This document shows positions 1-5,708 of a stretch of DNA of 7,397 nucleotides, piece after piece. Location of the stretch: contig QHPZ01000011.1 of NCBI GenBank assembly GCA_003219225.1, positions 1 to 7,397 of the forward strand. The letters run 5' to 3'. The notes under the pieces are model-generated. The model saw nothing but the letters and a program-made list of their open reading frames with translations, did no database searches and was not told where the DNA came from. Within the stretch, counting starts at the first letter, position 1. Each line of letters opens with the position of its first letter. The stretch is from Verrucomicrobiota bacterium (GTDB lineage: Bacteria > Verrucomicrobiota > Verrucomicrobiia > Chthoniobacterales > UBA10450). The translations under genes were made by a program, and so were the position numbers.

Positions 1-768
1 AAAATGAAAGAGATTCGCATGGCCGCGCTCCAGGACCTGATCGATCGGCAATTGATCATCCAGGCATTCAAGAAAGAGTCTTATCAGATCCCCGATCATT
101 TTGTTGATGAACGCGTGCACGAGATCATCCGCGAATCCTTCGGCGGAGACCGCAACACCTTCATCAAGACGCTCGAGGCGCAAAATTATACTCTCGGCGA
201 ATTCAAAAAAATGGAGACCGAGCGCATCATCGTGCAGGCGATGCGGAGCAAAAACGTCAAGCTGCAAACAATCGCATCGCCGACCAAGGTCGACGAATAC
301 TACCGAACGCACCACGACGAATTCACCACCAAAGAGCAGGTCAAGCTGCGCCTGATCATGATTCCCAAGCACGAGGAGAGTGGCAATGCTTCGGTGCAAA
401 AAGGCATGGCCGAAGAAATCCTTGGCAAACTTTCCAAGGGCGCCGATTTCTCCGGCATGGCCCAGATTTATTCCGAGGACAGCTCGCGCGACCGCGGCGG
501 TGACTGGGGTTGGATCGAGCGCAAAACCTTGGCCGCGCCGCTGGAGAAAGTCGCGTTCAACCTGCCCGTCAATCGCGTCAGCAGCATCGTCGAATACAAC
601 AACAACTATTACATTCTCAAAGTCGACGATAAACGCGGCGGCACCACCAAGTCCTTCGCCGAAGCTCTAGCCGAGATCGAAAAGAAACTCATCCAGCTCG
701 AAGCCCAGCACCTTCAGGAACGCTGGCTCGCCAGCCTCCGCTCCAAGGCCTACATCCGCACCTTCTAG
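1..768 (+). CDS. SurA/PpiC-type peptidyl-prolyl cis-trans isomerase, 5' end outside window
   Basis: Periplasmic chaperone/prolyl isomerase of the parvulin class, which helps fold outer-membrane and secreted proteins. The visible 254 residues hold the end of a SurA N-terminal chaperone domain (residues about 1-90, with the typical phrase ALQDLIDRQLI) and one PpiC/rotamase domain (about 112-208, with the family signature YSEDSSRDRGGDWGW at 156-170), followed by a helical tail rich in Lys, Glu and Gln. The ATG at position 4 is probably internal: the signal peptide and the first strand and helix that precede the LIDRQLI segment in SurA proteins are absent, and the frame is open to the window edge. 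Only one parvulin domain is present, whereas E. coli SurA has two. A nearby pdxA supports the SurA assignment, because surA-pdxA adjacency is known elsewhere. Family is secure; orthology to SurA rather than a generic PpiC protein is likely but not proven. Confidence 0.86.
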   Translation, partial: KMKEIRMAALQDLIDRQLIIQAFKKESYQIPDHFVDERVHEIIRESFGGDRNTFIKTLEAQNYTLGEFKKMETERIIVQAMRSKNVKLQTIASPTKVDEYYRTHHDEFTTKEQVKLRLIMIPKHEESGNASVQKGMAEEILGKLSKGADFSGMAQIYSEDSSRDRGGDWGWIERKTLAAPLEKVAFNLPVNRVSSIVEYNNNYYILKVDDKRGGTTKSFAEALAEIEKKLIQLEAQHLQERWLASLRSKAYIRTF

Positions 769-769
769 A

Positions 770-791
770 TTGTCGATCGGAATATCGACAA
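770..791. repeat. short stem-loop just after the isomerase stop codon
   Basis: TTGTCGAT at 770-777 is the exact reverse complement of ATCGACAA at 784-791, giving an 8-bp stem and a 6-base loop, two bases after the TAG stop. No T tract follows, so it is not a textbook intrinsic terminator. It could still slow polymerase or protect the 3' end of the mRNA. Confidence 0.35.
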
Positions 792-794
792 ATT

Positions 795-867
795 CTCCTG
801 CTCGTGCTCCTGCTCGCTAGCTTTGCATTTCGATTACGATCGGGAGCACGAGCAGGAGCATGAGCAG
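795..867. repeat. hexamer-word hairpin element, copy 1
   Basis: The two arms are 798-816 and 849-867. They pair over 19 positions with a single G.U pair (804/861) and a 32-base loop. Each arm is a run of related six-base words. The right side reads GATTAC, GATCGG, GAGCAC, GAGCAG, GAGCAT, GAGCAG in strict 6-base phase from 832 to 867; the left arm reads CTGCTC, GTGCTC, CTGCTC. It shares the 13-mer TTTCGATTACGAT (828-840) and the 10-mer GAGCATGAGC (856-865) with the element at 3045-3121, so the two belong to one family. It lies in the gap between the isomerase gene and the propeller gene. No protein-coding potential was seen. Confidence 0.75.
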
Positions 868-995
868 AAAGCCGCGCATCGGAATCCGGGCGCGTTCCCA
901 ATAGCCAACGACTTGATTGCGACTGTCGTAAAATAACAACGGTGTTACTTTTGCGCTGTAGCCGGCGCGGCCCGATTGCCCTGATTCTACGGTAC

Positions 996-1002
996 AAAGG
1001 AG
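996..1002 (+). promoter_or_regulatory. strong ribosome binding site of the propeller gene
   Basis: AAAGGAG ends 7 bases before the ATG at 1010, which fixes that start. It is the only near-consensus Shine-Dalgarno sequence in the window; pdxA, both permeases, L33 and S18 lack one. Confidence 0.8.
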
Positions 1003-1009
1003 TTACACC

Positions 1010-2090
1010 ATGAAAACTGTCTCACTGCCATTTCTCGTCGCGATCCTGCTCGGAGCGCATGCGGCATCAGGCGCCTCTTGGACGCTCATCACCAGTCCCA
1101 ACGCCAATAATCAATCCAATGAATTGCACGGCGTTTCCGCCGCCGCGGAAAACGACGCGTGGGCCGTCGGCACTGTTTACACGGACAACAGCTTCACCAA
1201 GTCCAGGACGCTGATTGAGCATTGGGACGGTACGCGTTGGGCCGTCGTCAGGAGCCCGAACACCACCGCATCGATCAATATTCTCGAGGCCGTAGCTGCG
1301 GTGAGCACGAACGATGTCTGGGCTGTCGGTCTTGGTATTACCGGCTTCTCGACCACGCCGATCATCGAGCATTGGAACGGCGTCGCGTGGAGCATCATTG
1401 CCAACCCGGGCACGACCGTCGGTAGCCTTGCCGGCGTCGCGGTTGTTTCCGCAAACGATGTTTGGGCCGTCGGCACCGGTGTCACCGGCGATGAAGATTC
1501 TACTCTTACGCTGCACTGGAACGGCGCGGCTTGGAGCCTCATTCCCAGTCCGAACGTTGGCCCCGAAGTTGATAACAGTCTTGCCGGGGTGACCGCCATT
1601 GCCTCCGACGACGTGTGGGCCGTCGGTACGCAACAACCCACGTCGTTGACCGCTCCGCACACGCTCACCTTGCACTGGGACGGCAGCGCGTGGACGATCG
1701 TGCCGAGCGCCGACACGAGCCAAACTACCGCCAATCATCTATTGGCAGCCGCCGGCGCCACCTCGGACGATGTGTGGGCGACCGGGCGTCGTATCCACAC
1801 CGATCATCACCGGCGCCAGCAGTCCGTCTTTCGGCGGTGCGGTTGCGCTGGCGAGCAACAATGTGTGGGCGGTCGGCCAATTCTTTCAGAATTCGCGCAG
1901 TCGCTCCCGTACCCTGACGGAGCAATGGAACGGCTCGACTTGGAACAGCGTGAGCAGCCCGAACAACGGCAACTCGCACAACCTGCTCAACGCCGTCACC
2001 GCCACTCCGGGTGGAACGCTCTGGGCCGTCGGCATCTTTTACAACAGCCAGGGCATCGAGCGGACGCTCATCCTGCAAAAGTTACCTTGA
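1010..2090 (+). pseudogene. secreted WAVG-repeat beta-propeller protein, broken by internal deletion/frameshift
   Basis: Exported protein made of repeats of about 50 residues. Each contains a D/N-V-W-A-V-G phrase followed by H-W-N-G-x-x-W and a V-x-S-P-N turn, as in kelch/BNR-like propellers. Residues 1-22 form a signal peptide (basic start, hydrophobic LPFLVAILLGA core, small residues before the likely cut). Tryptophans of the WAVG phrase fall at 51, 104, 152, 203 and 256, so spacing is 48-53. The frame then breaks at GGG 1784-1786. In the next frame (+1) the repeat resumes and gives two more WAVG phrases, ending at the stop 2088-2090. Across the break the spacing is only 30 residues and the HWNG part of that blade is missing, so a deletion of about 70 bases (length 2 modulo 3) explains both the shift and the short blade. 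Without the shift, the original frame runs to 2128 with an unrelated tail. Binding partner and function are unknown. Confidence 0.72.
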
Positions 2091-2155
2091 GAGATTTGGG
2101 TCGACCATGTAGAGACCGCGGTTGCTAGGCGACGTTCTGTTGATGAAGATGTGCG

Positions 2156-3061
2156 ATGCAACCGCGCATCGGCATCACGCTGGGTGATTGCGCCGGCATT
2201 GGCCCGGAGATTGTCGATCTTGCGCTGAAGTCGGGGCGCCTTCCCGATTCGGCGGATTACGTCGTGATCGGTCGCCAGCCGAATTGCAAACCCGGCGAAC
2301 CGAACATCGAAACTTCGCGCGCGGCTGCGGCTGCGCTCGAAGAAGCAGTCACGCTGGCGCGCCGCCACGAGCTCGATGCGATCGTGACCGGCCCAGTGCA
2401 CAAGGCGCGCATGTACGAAGCCGGATTCAAATTTGCCGGGCAAACCGAATTCTTCGCCGAGCGCTGCGCCGTAGAAAATTTCGCGATGTGCCTGACGGGC
2501 GGCAAAATCACCGTCGCCCTCGTCACCACGCATATCCCGCTCGCCGAAGTCCCGCGCGGGTTGAAGCAAACCGAAATCGTCCGCATCGGCCTATTGCTCG
2601 CCGATTTTCTCGAATCACGTCGCCGTGCAGACTTGACCGCTTTAAGCGGTCAAGTGCGGATCGCGGTTGCGGGCCTGAATCCGCACGCCGGCGAATCGGG
2701 AAAAATCGGCAGCGAAGAAATCACAACCATTGCACCGGCGGTCGCCGAGCTGAACTCATCACTGGTCACTCCTCACTCATCACCTGTTTTCACCGGTCCG
2801 ATTTCTCCCGACACATTATTTCATCGCCTCGCTGAAGGCGAATTCGATGCCGCGCTTTGTATGTATCACGATCAGGGACTGATTCCGTTGAAACTGCACG
2901 CGTTTCACAGCGGTGTGAACGTCACCCTCGGACTCCCCTTCCCGCGCACCAGCCCCTATCACGGCACCGCTTTCGAGATTGCCGGCAAAGGCATTGCCCG
3001 CGCCGACAGTACGATCGCCGCAATTAATCTCGCGGTGGAGCTGTCCCGGTCGTGCTCGTAA
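2156..3061 (+). CDS. pdxA: 4-hydroxythreonine-4-phosphate dehydrogenase (PdxA)
   Basis: Oxidises 4-phosphohydroxy-L-threonine with NAD; the product is condensed by PdxJ in the DXP-dependent route to pyridoxal phosphate, in the cytoplasm. Visible family motifs are GDxAGIGPE at 10-18, TGPVHK at 78-83, GQTEFF at 95-100, THIPL with His126, GLNPHAGE with His177, YHDQGLIPLK with His238 and the HGTAFEIAGKG block at 269-279. The three histidines match the metal ligands of the family. Two departures stand out: Cys12 replaces the usual Pro of GDPAGIGPE, and Gln96 replaces the His of GHTE that contacts substrate. At 301 residues it is shorter than the usual 320-335, mainly after residue 40. Short palindromic and tandem repeats lie in frame (2631-2655, 2756-2783), and the last residues (RSCS) are encoded by the hairpin element at 3045-3121. 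The start has no clear Shine-Dalgarno; nearby ATGs at 2143 and 2149 are in another frame. Confidence 0.93.
   Translation: MQPRIGITLGDCAGIGPEIVDLALKSGRLPDSADYVVIGRQPNCKPGEPNIETSRAAAAALEEAVTLARRHELDAIVTGPVHKARMYEAGFKFAGQTEFFAERCAVENFAMCLTGGKITVALVTTHIPLAEVPRGLKQTEIVRIGLLLADFLESRRRADLTALSGQVRIAVAGLNPHAGESGKIGSEEITTIAPAVAELNSSLVTPHSSPVFTGPISPDTLFHRLAEGEFDAALCMYHDQGLIPLKLHAFHSGVNVTLGLPFPRTSPYHGTAFEIAGKGIARADSTIAAINLAVELSRSCS
2631..2655. repeat. 25-base palindrome inside pdxA
   Basis: Arms ACTTGACCGCTT (2631-2642) and AAGCGGTCAAGT (2644-2655) are exact reverse complements around one central T. The segment encodes DLTALSGQ within a variable loop before the conserved NPHAG block, where PdxA proteins differ in length, so it can be tolerated. 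It may be an inserted small palindromic element or part of an mRNA hairpin. Confidence 0.8.
2756..2783 (+). repeat. four-copy 7-base tandem repeat inside pdxA
   Basis: Four consecutive units TCATCAC, TGGTCAC, TCCTCAC, TCATCAC follow the pattern TNNTCAC. They encode a Ser/Thr/His-rich stretch (NSSLVTPHSS, residues 200-209) between the AEL helix and the GP(I)SPDTLF block. Most PdxA proteins have a shorter linker there, so the repeat probably lengthens a surface loop. Confidence 0.75.
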
Positions 3062-3121
3062 TCGTGCTCGTGCTCGGTATTTTCGATTACGATTACGAGC
3101 ATGAGCGCGAGCACGACCGGG
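3045..3121. repeat. hexamer-word hairpin element, copy 2, joining pdxA to the permease gene
   Basis: Arms 3045-3076 and 3090-3121 are 32 bases each with a 13-base loop. The outer 14 bases pair perfectly (CCCGGTCGTGCTCG with its complement); the inner part pairs with four non-complementary positions and two G.U pairs. Left-arm words are CCGGTC, GTGCTC, GTAATC, GTGCTC, GTGCTC; right-arm words are GATTAC, GATTAC, GAGCAT, GAGCGC, GAGCAC, GACCGG, in exact 6-base phase. The TAA stop of pdxA (3059-3061) lies in the left arm and the ATG of the next gene (3101-3103) in the right arm. Once folded, the start codon would be base-paired. Confidence 0.82.
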
Positions 3122-3925
3122 AAGATCGACAAGTACATCTCGGTCTTTAACATCGGGCTGCAGAACACGTTTGTTTATCGCTGGAATTATTTTCTGCGCG
3201 CGGTGTTCGGCTTGATCCCGCTGGCAGGCACAGTGTTTCTGTGGAGCGCGGTGTTCAAGGAGCGCGGCGGCGGGCTGCACGGCTACGATTACGGCTCGAT
3301 GATCTATTATTATTTGCTCGCGCTCCTCGTCAGTAACCTCGTCACGCCGACGGAGGACGAATGGCAGATCGCTGCTGATATTCGCGAGGGCCAGATCAAC
3401 TCGCTGCTCACCAAGCCGATGAGTTATCTCGCGTATCGCTTCTGCATTTTCTGGAGCAGCCGGCTCGTTTACACCGCGGTCACGCTCCCGCCGATCGTGT
3501 TCATCTTTATTTATTTCCGGCATTACATCACCCCGCCCGTGCACACGCTCACTTACTTCCTGACGACGTTGTCGATCTTAATGTCGGCGCTGATCCAGTT
3601 TTTCATCACCTACTCACTCGCCATGATGGCCTTCTGGCTCCTGGAAATCTCGACCATCATTTTCATCGTTTACTCCTTCGAATATTTTTTGGGCGGCCAA
3701 ATGTTCCCGATCGACATCATGCCGGTGAGCATCCAGGCCGCGATGAAATGGCTGCCGTTTTATTATGAGCTCTTCTGCCCCATCGCCATTTTCCTCGAGC
3801 ACCTCAAGGGCGCCGATCTCCTCCAGGCCCTCACCATCCAAAGCGGCTGGCTCTTCCTCACCTGGGCCGCCGCGCGCGCGATGTGGCGCCGCGGTCTCGG
3901 CCATTATCAGGCCGTCGGCGGGTGA
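3101..3925 (+). CDS. ABC-2 family transporter permease (first of two)
   Basis: Integral membrane subunit of an ABC-2 type exporter; substrate unknown. The 274-residue protein has about six hydrophobic segments (roughly 34-52, 66-82, 119-138, 148-171, 173-192, 246-262) and the family phrase IREGQINSLLTKPMSY at 94-109 on the cytoplasmic side between helices. It most resembles the ABC2_membrane_6 type, which usually works as a pair of different permeases with a separate ATPase. The partner permease is at 4797-5594; no ATPase gene is in the window. The ATG at 3101 is the only usual start codon between the in-frame stop at 3059 and the conserved KIDKYISVF segment. It lies in the right arm of a hairpin repeat with no Shine-Dalgarno, so the first residues (MSAST) come from the repeat. 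The gene ends 9 bases from the convergent rhodanese gene. Confidence 0.88.
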   Translation: MSASTTGKIDKYISVFNIGLQNTFVYRWNYFLRAVFGLIPLAGTVFLWSAVFKERGGGLHGYDYGSMIYYYLLALLVSNLVTPTEDEWQIAADIREGQINSLLTKPMSYLAYRFCIFWSSRLVYTAVTLPPIVFIFIYFRHYITPPVHTLTYFLTTLSILMSALIQFFITYSLAMMAFWLLEISTIIFIVYSFEYFLGGQMFPIDIMPVSIQAAMKWLPFYYELFCPIAIFLEHLKGADLLQALTIQSGWLFLTWAAARAMWRRGLGHYQAVGG

Positions 3926-3934
3926 GGTTGGCAA

Positions 3935-4333
3935 TTACAATAAGCGCTCGATCTTTGTCGTCGGTAATCCGGCGGCTTTCCAGGCTTTGAAACCGCCAGC
4001 CATGGAGCGGACGTTTTTGTAGCCCATTTTTTGCAGGCTCTCGGCGGCAAGCGCGGAGCGGCCGCCGCCGCCGCAATGGCAAATCACCATTGTGTTCAGG
4101 TCCGGAATTTTTTCTTCGATGTCGAGCTCGATCGTGCCGCGGCTTAGGTGAATGGCGTGCGGGATGTGTTCCTCCTCCCATTCGTCTTTTTCGCGAACAT
4201 CGACAATCACTGCGGCGTGGTCCTGCAGTTTTGCCGCCGCGTCTTCGGGCGAGATTTCGGTGATGTTCTTTTTCGCGTCGGCGACCAATTTTTCGAAACC
4301 AGTGTGCTCGGGCATCACAAAAACTTGGGACAC
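3935..4333 (-). CDS. single-domain rhodanese-like sulfurtransferase
   Basis: Small cytoplasmic protein that probably carries sulfur as a persulfide on a cysteine, or acts as a sulfur carrier in sulfide or cyanide handling or thiolation. A single rhodanese domain covers about 25-125 of 132 residues: ITEISPEDAAAKL lead-in, IVDVRE at 43-48 with the conserved Asp and Arg, EEEHIPHAIHL at 53-63, the active loop CGGGGR at 87-92 (C-x-x-G-x-R, catalytic Cys87, Arg92), and the closing GGFKAWKAAGLP at 113-124. A second cysteine, Cys85, lies two residues before the catalytic one. The longest start is GTG at 4333; ATG at 4315 (residue 7, MPEHTGFEKL) is equally possible and neither has a clear ribosome binding site. 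It is convergent with the first permease (9-base gap) and lies downstream of the macA/macB scar on the same strand, 61 bases away. Confidence 0.88.
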   Translation of the reverse strand: MSQVFVMPEHTGFEKLVADAKKNITEISPEDAAAKLQDHAAVIVDVREKDEWEEEHIPHAIHLSRGTIELDIEEKIPDLNTMVICHCGGGGRSALAAESLQKMGYKNVRSMAGGFKAWKAAGLPTTKIERLL

Positions 4334-4355
4334 ATTAGATAAAGATCAACTTGAA

Positions 4356-4390
4356 GGCGCGAAGGCGACGGCGCGCCCAGCGGTCGCGCC
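4356..4390. terminator. possible weak stem-loop after the macA/macB fusion
   Basis: GGCGCGA at 4356-4362 pairs with TCGCGCC at 4384-4390 around a 21-base loop that itself contains GGCGCGCC. It lies 3' of the fusion gene on the minus strand. No T tract follows, so a terminator role is only a guess. Confidence 0.22.
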
Positions 4391-4394
4391 CTAC

Positions 4395-4751
4395 CTATTC
4401 GTAGCGGAGGGCTTCGATCGGGTCGAGGGCGGCGGCTTTGCGAGCTGGATAGAAACCGAAGAAAATTCCGACGGCGGCGCTGAACATAAACGCCACGACG
4501 ATTGAGCTCAGCGAAATGAGCGTGGGCCAATCGGCGAAAAGTTTCGCTATGTTTCCTGAAACCTGACTGCCAACTTGCACATTGACGACGGGATTGAGCG
4601 TCCCGGTAGCAGTCACCAGTTGCGTGATCGGTCCTCGCGTCACCGTCGCCGTTTGATATCCCGCAGCGCTGCTTTGCGTGCATCGCCGAACAATGAAGAG
4701 AATGATGAGCAGGCCGACAATGATGACGCCGAGAGGCAGAAGACGCTTCAT
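4395..4751 (-). pseudogene. macA-macB in-frame fusion remnant (deletion scar)
   Basis: The 118-residue frame joins two unrelated parts. Residues 1-74 look like the start of a MacA/HlyD-type membrane fusion protein: an N-terminal membrane anchor (LLPLGVIIVGLLIILFIV), then YQTATVTRGPITQLVTATG and NVQVGSQVSGNIAKLF, the usual first strands of the adaptor. Residues 75-118 look like the very end of a MacB/FtsX-type permease: the last membrane helix (ISLSSIVVAFMFSAAVGIFF) and the C-terminal FYPARKAAALDPIEALRYE. The rest of MacA and all of MacB before its last helix are absent. The join is near 4529/4530, between the Asp and Trp codons, and the frame stays open. MacA and MacB together form an ABC efflux system spanning the envelope; this product cannot do that. 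The ATG at 4751 is preferred to TTG at 4778 because it opens directly on the anchor helix. It may be a dead remnant, a small membrane protein, or an assembly artefact. Confidence 0.82.
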
Positions 4752-4796
4752 GAAAGTGAGATTTGACTTGGGCTCCAATTAAAATGACAGCCAAAC

Positions 4797-5594
4797 GTGG
4801 TCCGCCGTTACATCGAGATTTACTCCATCATGCTACGCAACTCGCTCATCCGGGAGATGAGTTTCAAGGCGAACTTTCTTCTTTGGATGCTGGTCGAGGT
4901 GCTCTGGTTTTGCGGGCAGATCGTTTTCTTCAGCATCATTTTTGGCAATGTCGACCGGCTCGGCGACTGGACGAAATGGGAAGTGGTGCTGCTCGTGGGC
5001 ACGCACCAGATCATCTCACAATTGTTCCAGGCGTTCTTTTTCGTGAACGTGGCGAACATTCCCGAGCTGGTGCGCACGGGGAAACTCGATTCCGTTCTTG
5101 TGCTGCCGATCGACAGCCAGTTTGCGGCTTCAACCAAGCAGTTCGGCCTCGATAGCATCGTGAACGCAGTGGTCGGGGCGGTGGTCGTGTGCGTTTCGCT
5201 GGCGCATCTGGGATATGTGCCAGGTGTCAGCGCCGTGTTGCTTTATCTGGTGGCGATCGGCTTCGGGGTGACCGTGCATTATTCGATCATGCTCGGACTC
5301 GCGGCGGTGAGTTTCTGGGTCGTGCGCGCGCAGGGATTGGTCTATGGCTACTTCAATTTTCTCAACATCGCCCGTTACCCCGATGTCATCTTCCCGTGGC
5401 TCTTCCGGATCATCTTCGGCTGGATCATTCCGGTGGTGATCGTGGCGAAGATTCCAGCCCGGCTGCTCATCAAATCGTTCGGGCAATCGGGCTGGTTGAT
5501 TTTTCACCTTGTGATTGCCGCCTCGATTGTCTTTTGGTTATCGCGTGCCTTCTGGCAGTTCGCTCTGCGGCGTTACTCCAGCGCCAGCTCATAG
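4797..5594 (+). CDS. ABC-2 family transporter permease (second of two)
   Basis: Membrane subunit of the same kind of ABC-2 exporter as the protein at 3101-3925; the pair probably forms the heteromeric channel. The 265-residue protein has about six hydrophobic segments (roughly 26-50, 63-84, 120-138, 144-175, 200-218, 231-250) and the family phrase VRTGKLDSVLVLPIDSQF at 92-109, the counterpart of IREGQINSLLTKP in the first permease. The N-terminus RRYIEIYSIMLRNSLIREM matches the usual cytoplasmic lead-in, which supports the GTG start at 4797 although no Shine-Dalgarno is visible. The start is 45 bases from the divergent macA/macB scar, so each would need its own promoter here; I see no convincing -35/-10 pair in that gap. 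Its stop is followed at once by a palindromic repeat (5598-5656). Confidence 0.87.
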   Translation: MVRRYIEIYSIMLRNSLIREMSFKANFLLWMLVEVLWFCGQIVFFSIIFGNVDRLGDWTKWEVVLLVGTHQIISQLFQAFFFVNVANIPELVRTGKLDSVLVLPIDSQFAASTKQFGLDSIVNAVVGAVVVCVSLAHLGYVPGVSAVLLYLVAIGFGVTVHYSIMLGLAAVSFWVVRAQGLVYGYFNFLNIARYPDVIFPWLFRIIFGWIIPVVIVAKIPARLLIKSFGQSGWLIFHLVIAASIVFWLSRAFWQFALRRYSSASS

Positions 5595-5597
5595 TTG

Positions 5598-5656
5598 GGA
5601 GGGACACGCGCCGTCGTGTCCAAAACTGCATGGCGCCGACAGCGCGGATGCCCTCC
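5598..5656. repeat. palindromic intergenic element after the second permease
   Basis: A local hairpin pairs GGACACG (5602-5608) with CGTGTCC (5615-5621) over a 6-base loop. A wider fold pairs GGAGGG (5598-5603) with CCCTCC (5651-5656), plus CGCGC (5607-5611) with GCGCG (5642-5646). The two folds exclude each other. The element begins 3 bases after the permease stop codon. Its frame is open into the DksA-like gene, but the translation (VVSKTAWRRQRGCPP) does not look like protein of that family, so I treat it as non-coding. It resembles a dispersed intergenic repeat, but only one copy is in this window. Confidence 0.55.
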
Positions 5657-5689
5657 ACAAATCTCCGCTTGCGCGATTGAAGAAACGTT

Positions 5690-5699
5690 CTTAATTAAG
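5690..5699. promoter_or_regulatory. AT-rich palindrome upstream of the DksA-like gene (possible operator)
   Basis: CTTAATTAAG is a perfect 10-base palindrome in otherwise GC-rich sequence, 9 bases before the preferred start. Flanking ACG (5685-5687) and CGT (5700-5702) extend the symmetry with a 2-base offset. It could be a repressor site or part of a -10 region; a TTGCGC at 5669 lies 16 bases before TTAATT (5691), which is a poor promoter match. Confidence 0.28.
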
Positions 5700-5708
5700 C
5701 GTCCTTTT

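Noticed and set aside
913..934. TTGATT (913-918) and TAAAAT (929-934) as a promoter for the propeller gene
   Set aside because: The spacer is only 10 bases, far from the 16-18 needed for a sigma-70 type promoter.
1067..1738. Long minus-strand open frames (up to 223 codons) opposite the propeller gene
   Set aside because: They are antisense shadows of a GC-rich repeat gene. The plus strand carries a signal peptide, a strong ribosome site and a clear protein repeat.
1784..1787. Programmed frameshifting at GGGC in the propeller gene
   Set aside because: There is no slippery heptamer or stimulatory structure evident, and the missing half-blade is better explained by a deletion.
3045..3121. CRISPR-like repeat array
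   Set aside because: The repeated words are six bases with no spacers, and they form a hairpin; no cas genes are present.
4763..5155. Open frame of 130 codons overlapping the start of the second permease
   Set aside because: It lies out of frame with the permease, which has clear membrane helices and family motifs over the same bases.
5669..5696. TTGCGC and TTAATT as a promoter for the DksA-like gene
   Set aside because: The spacing (16) is acceptable but the -10 matches only half of the consensus, so it is mentioned only with the palindrome at 5690.
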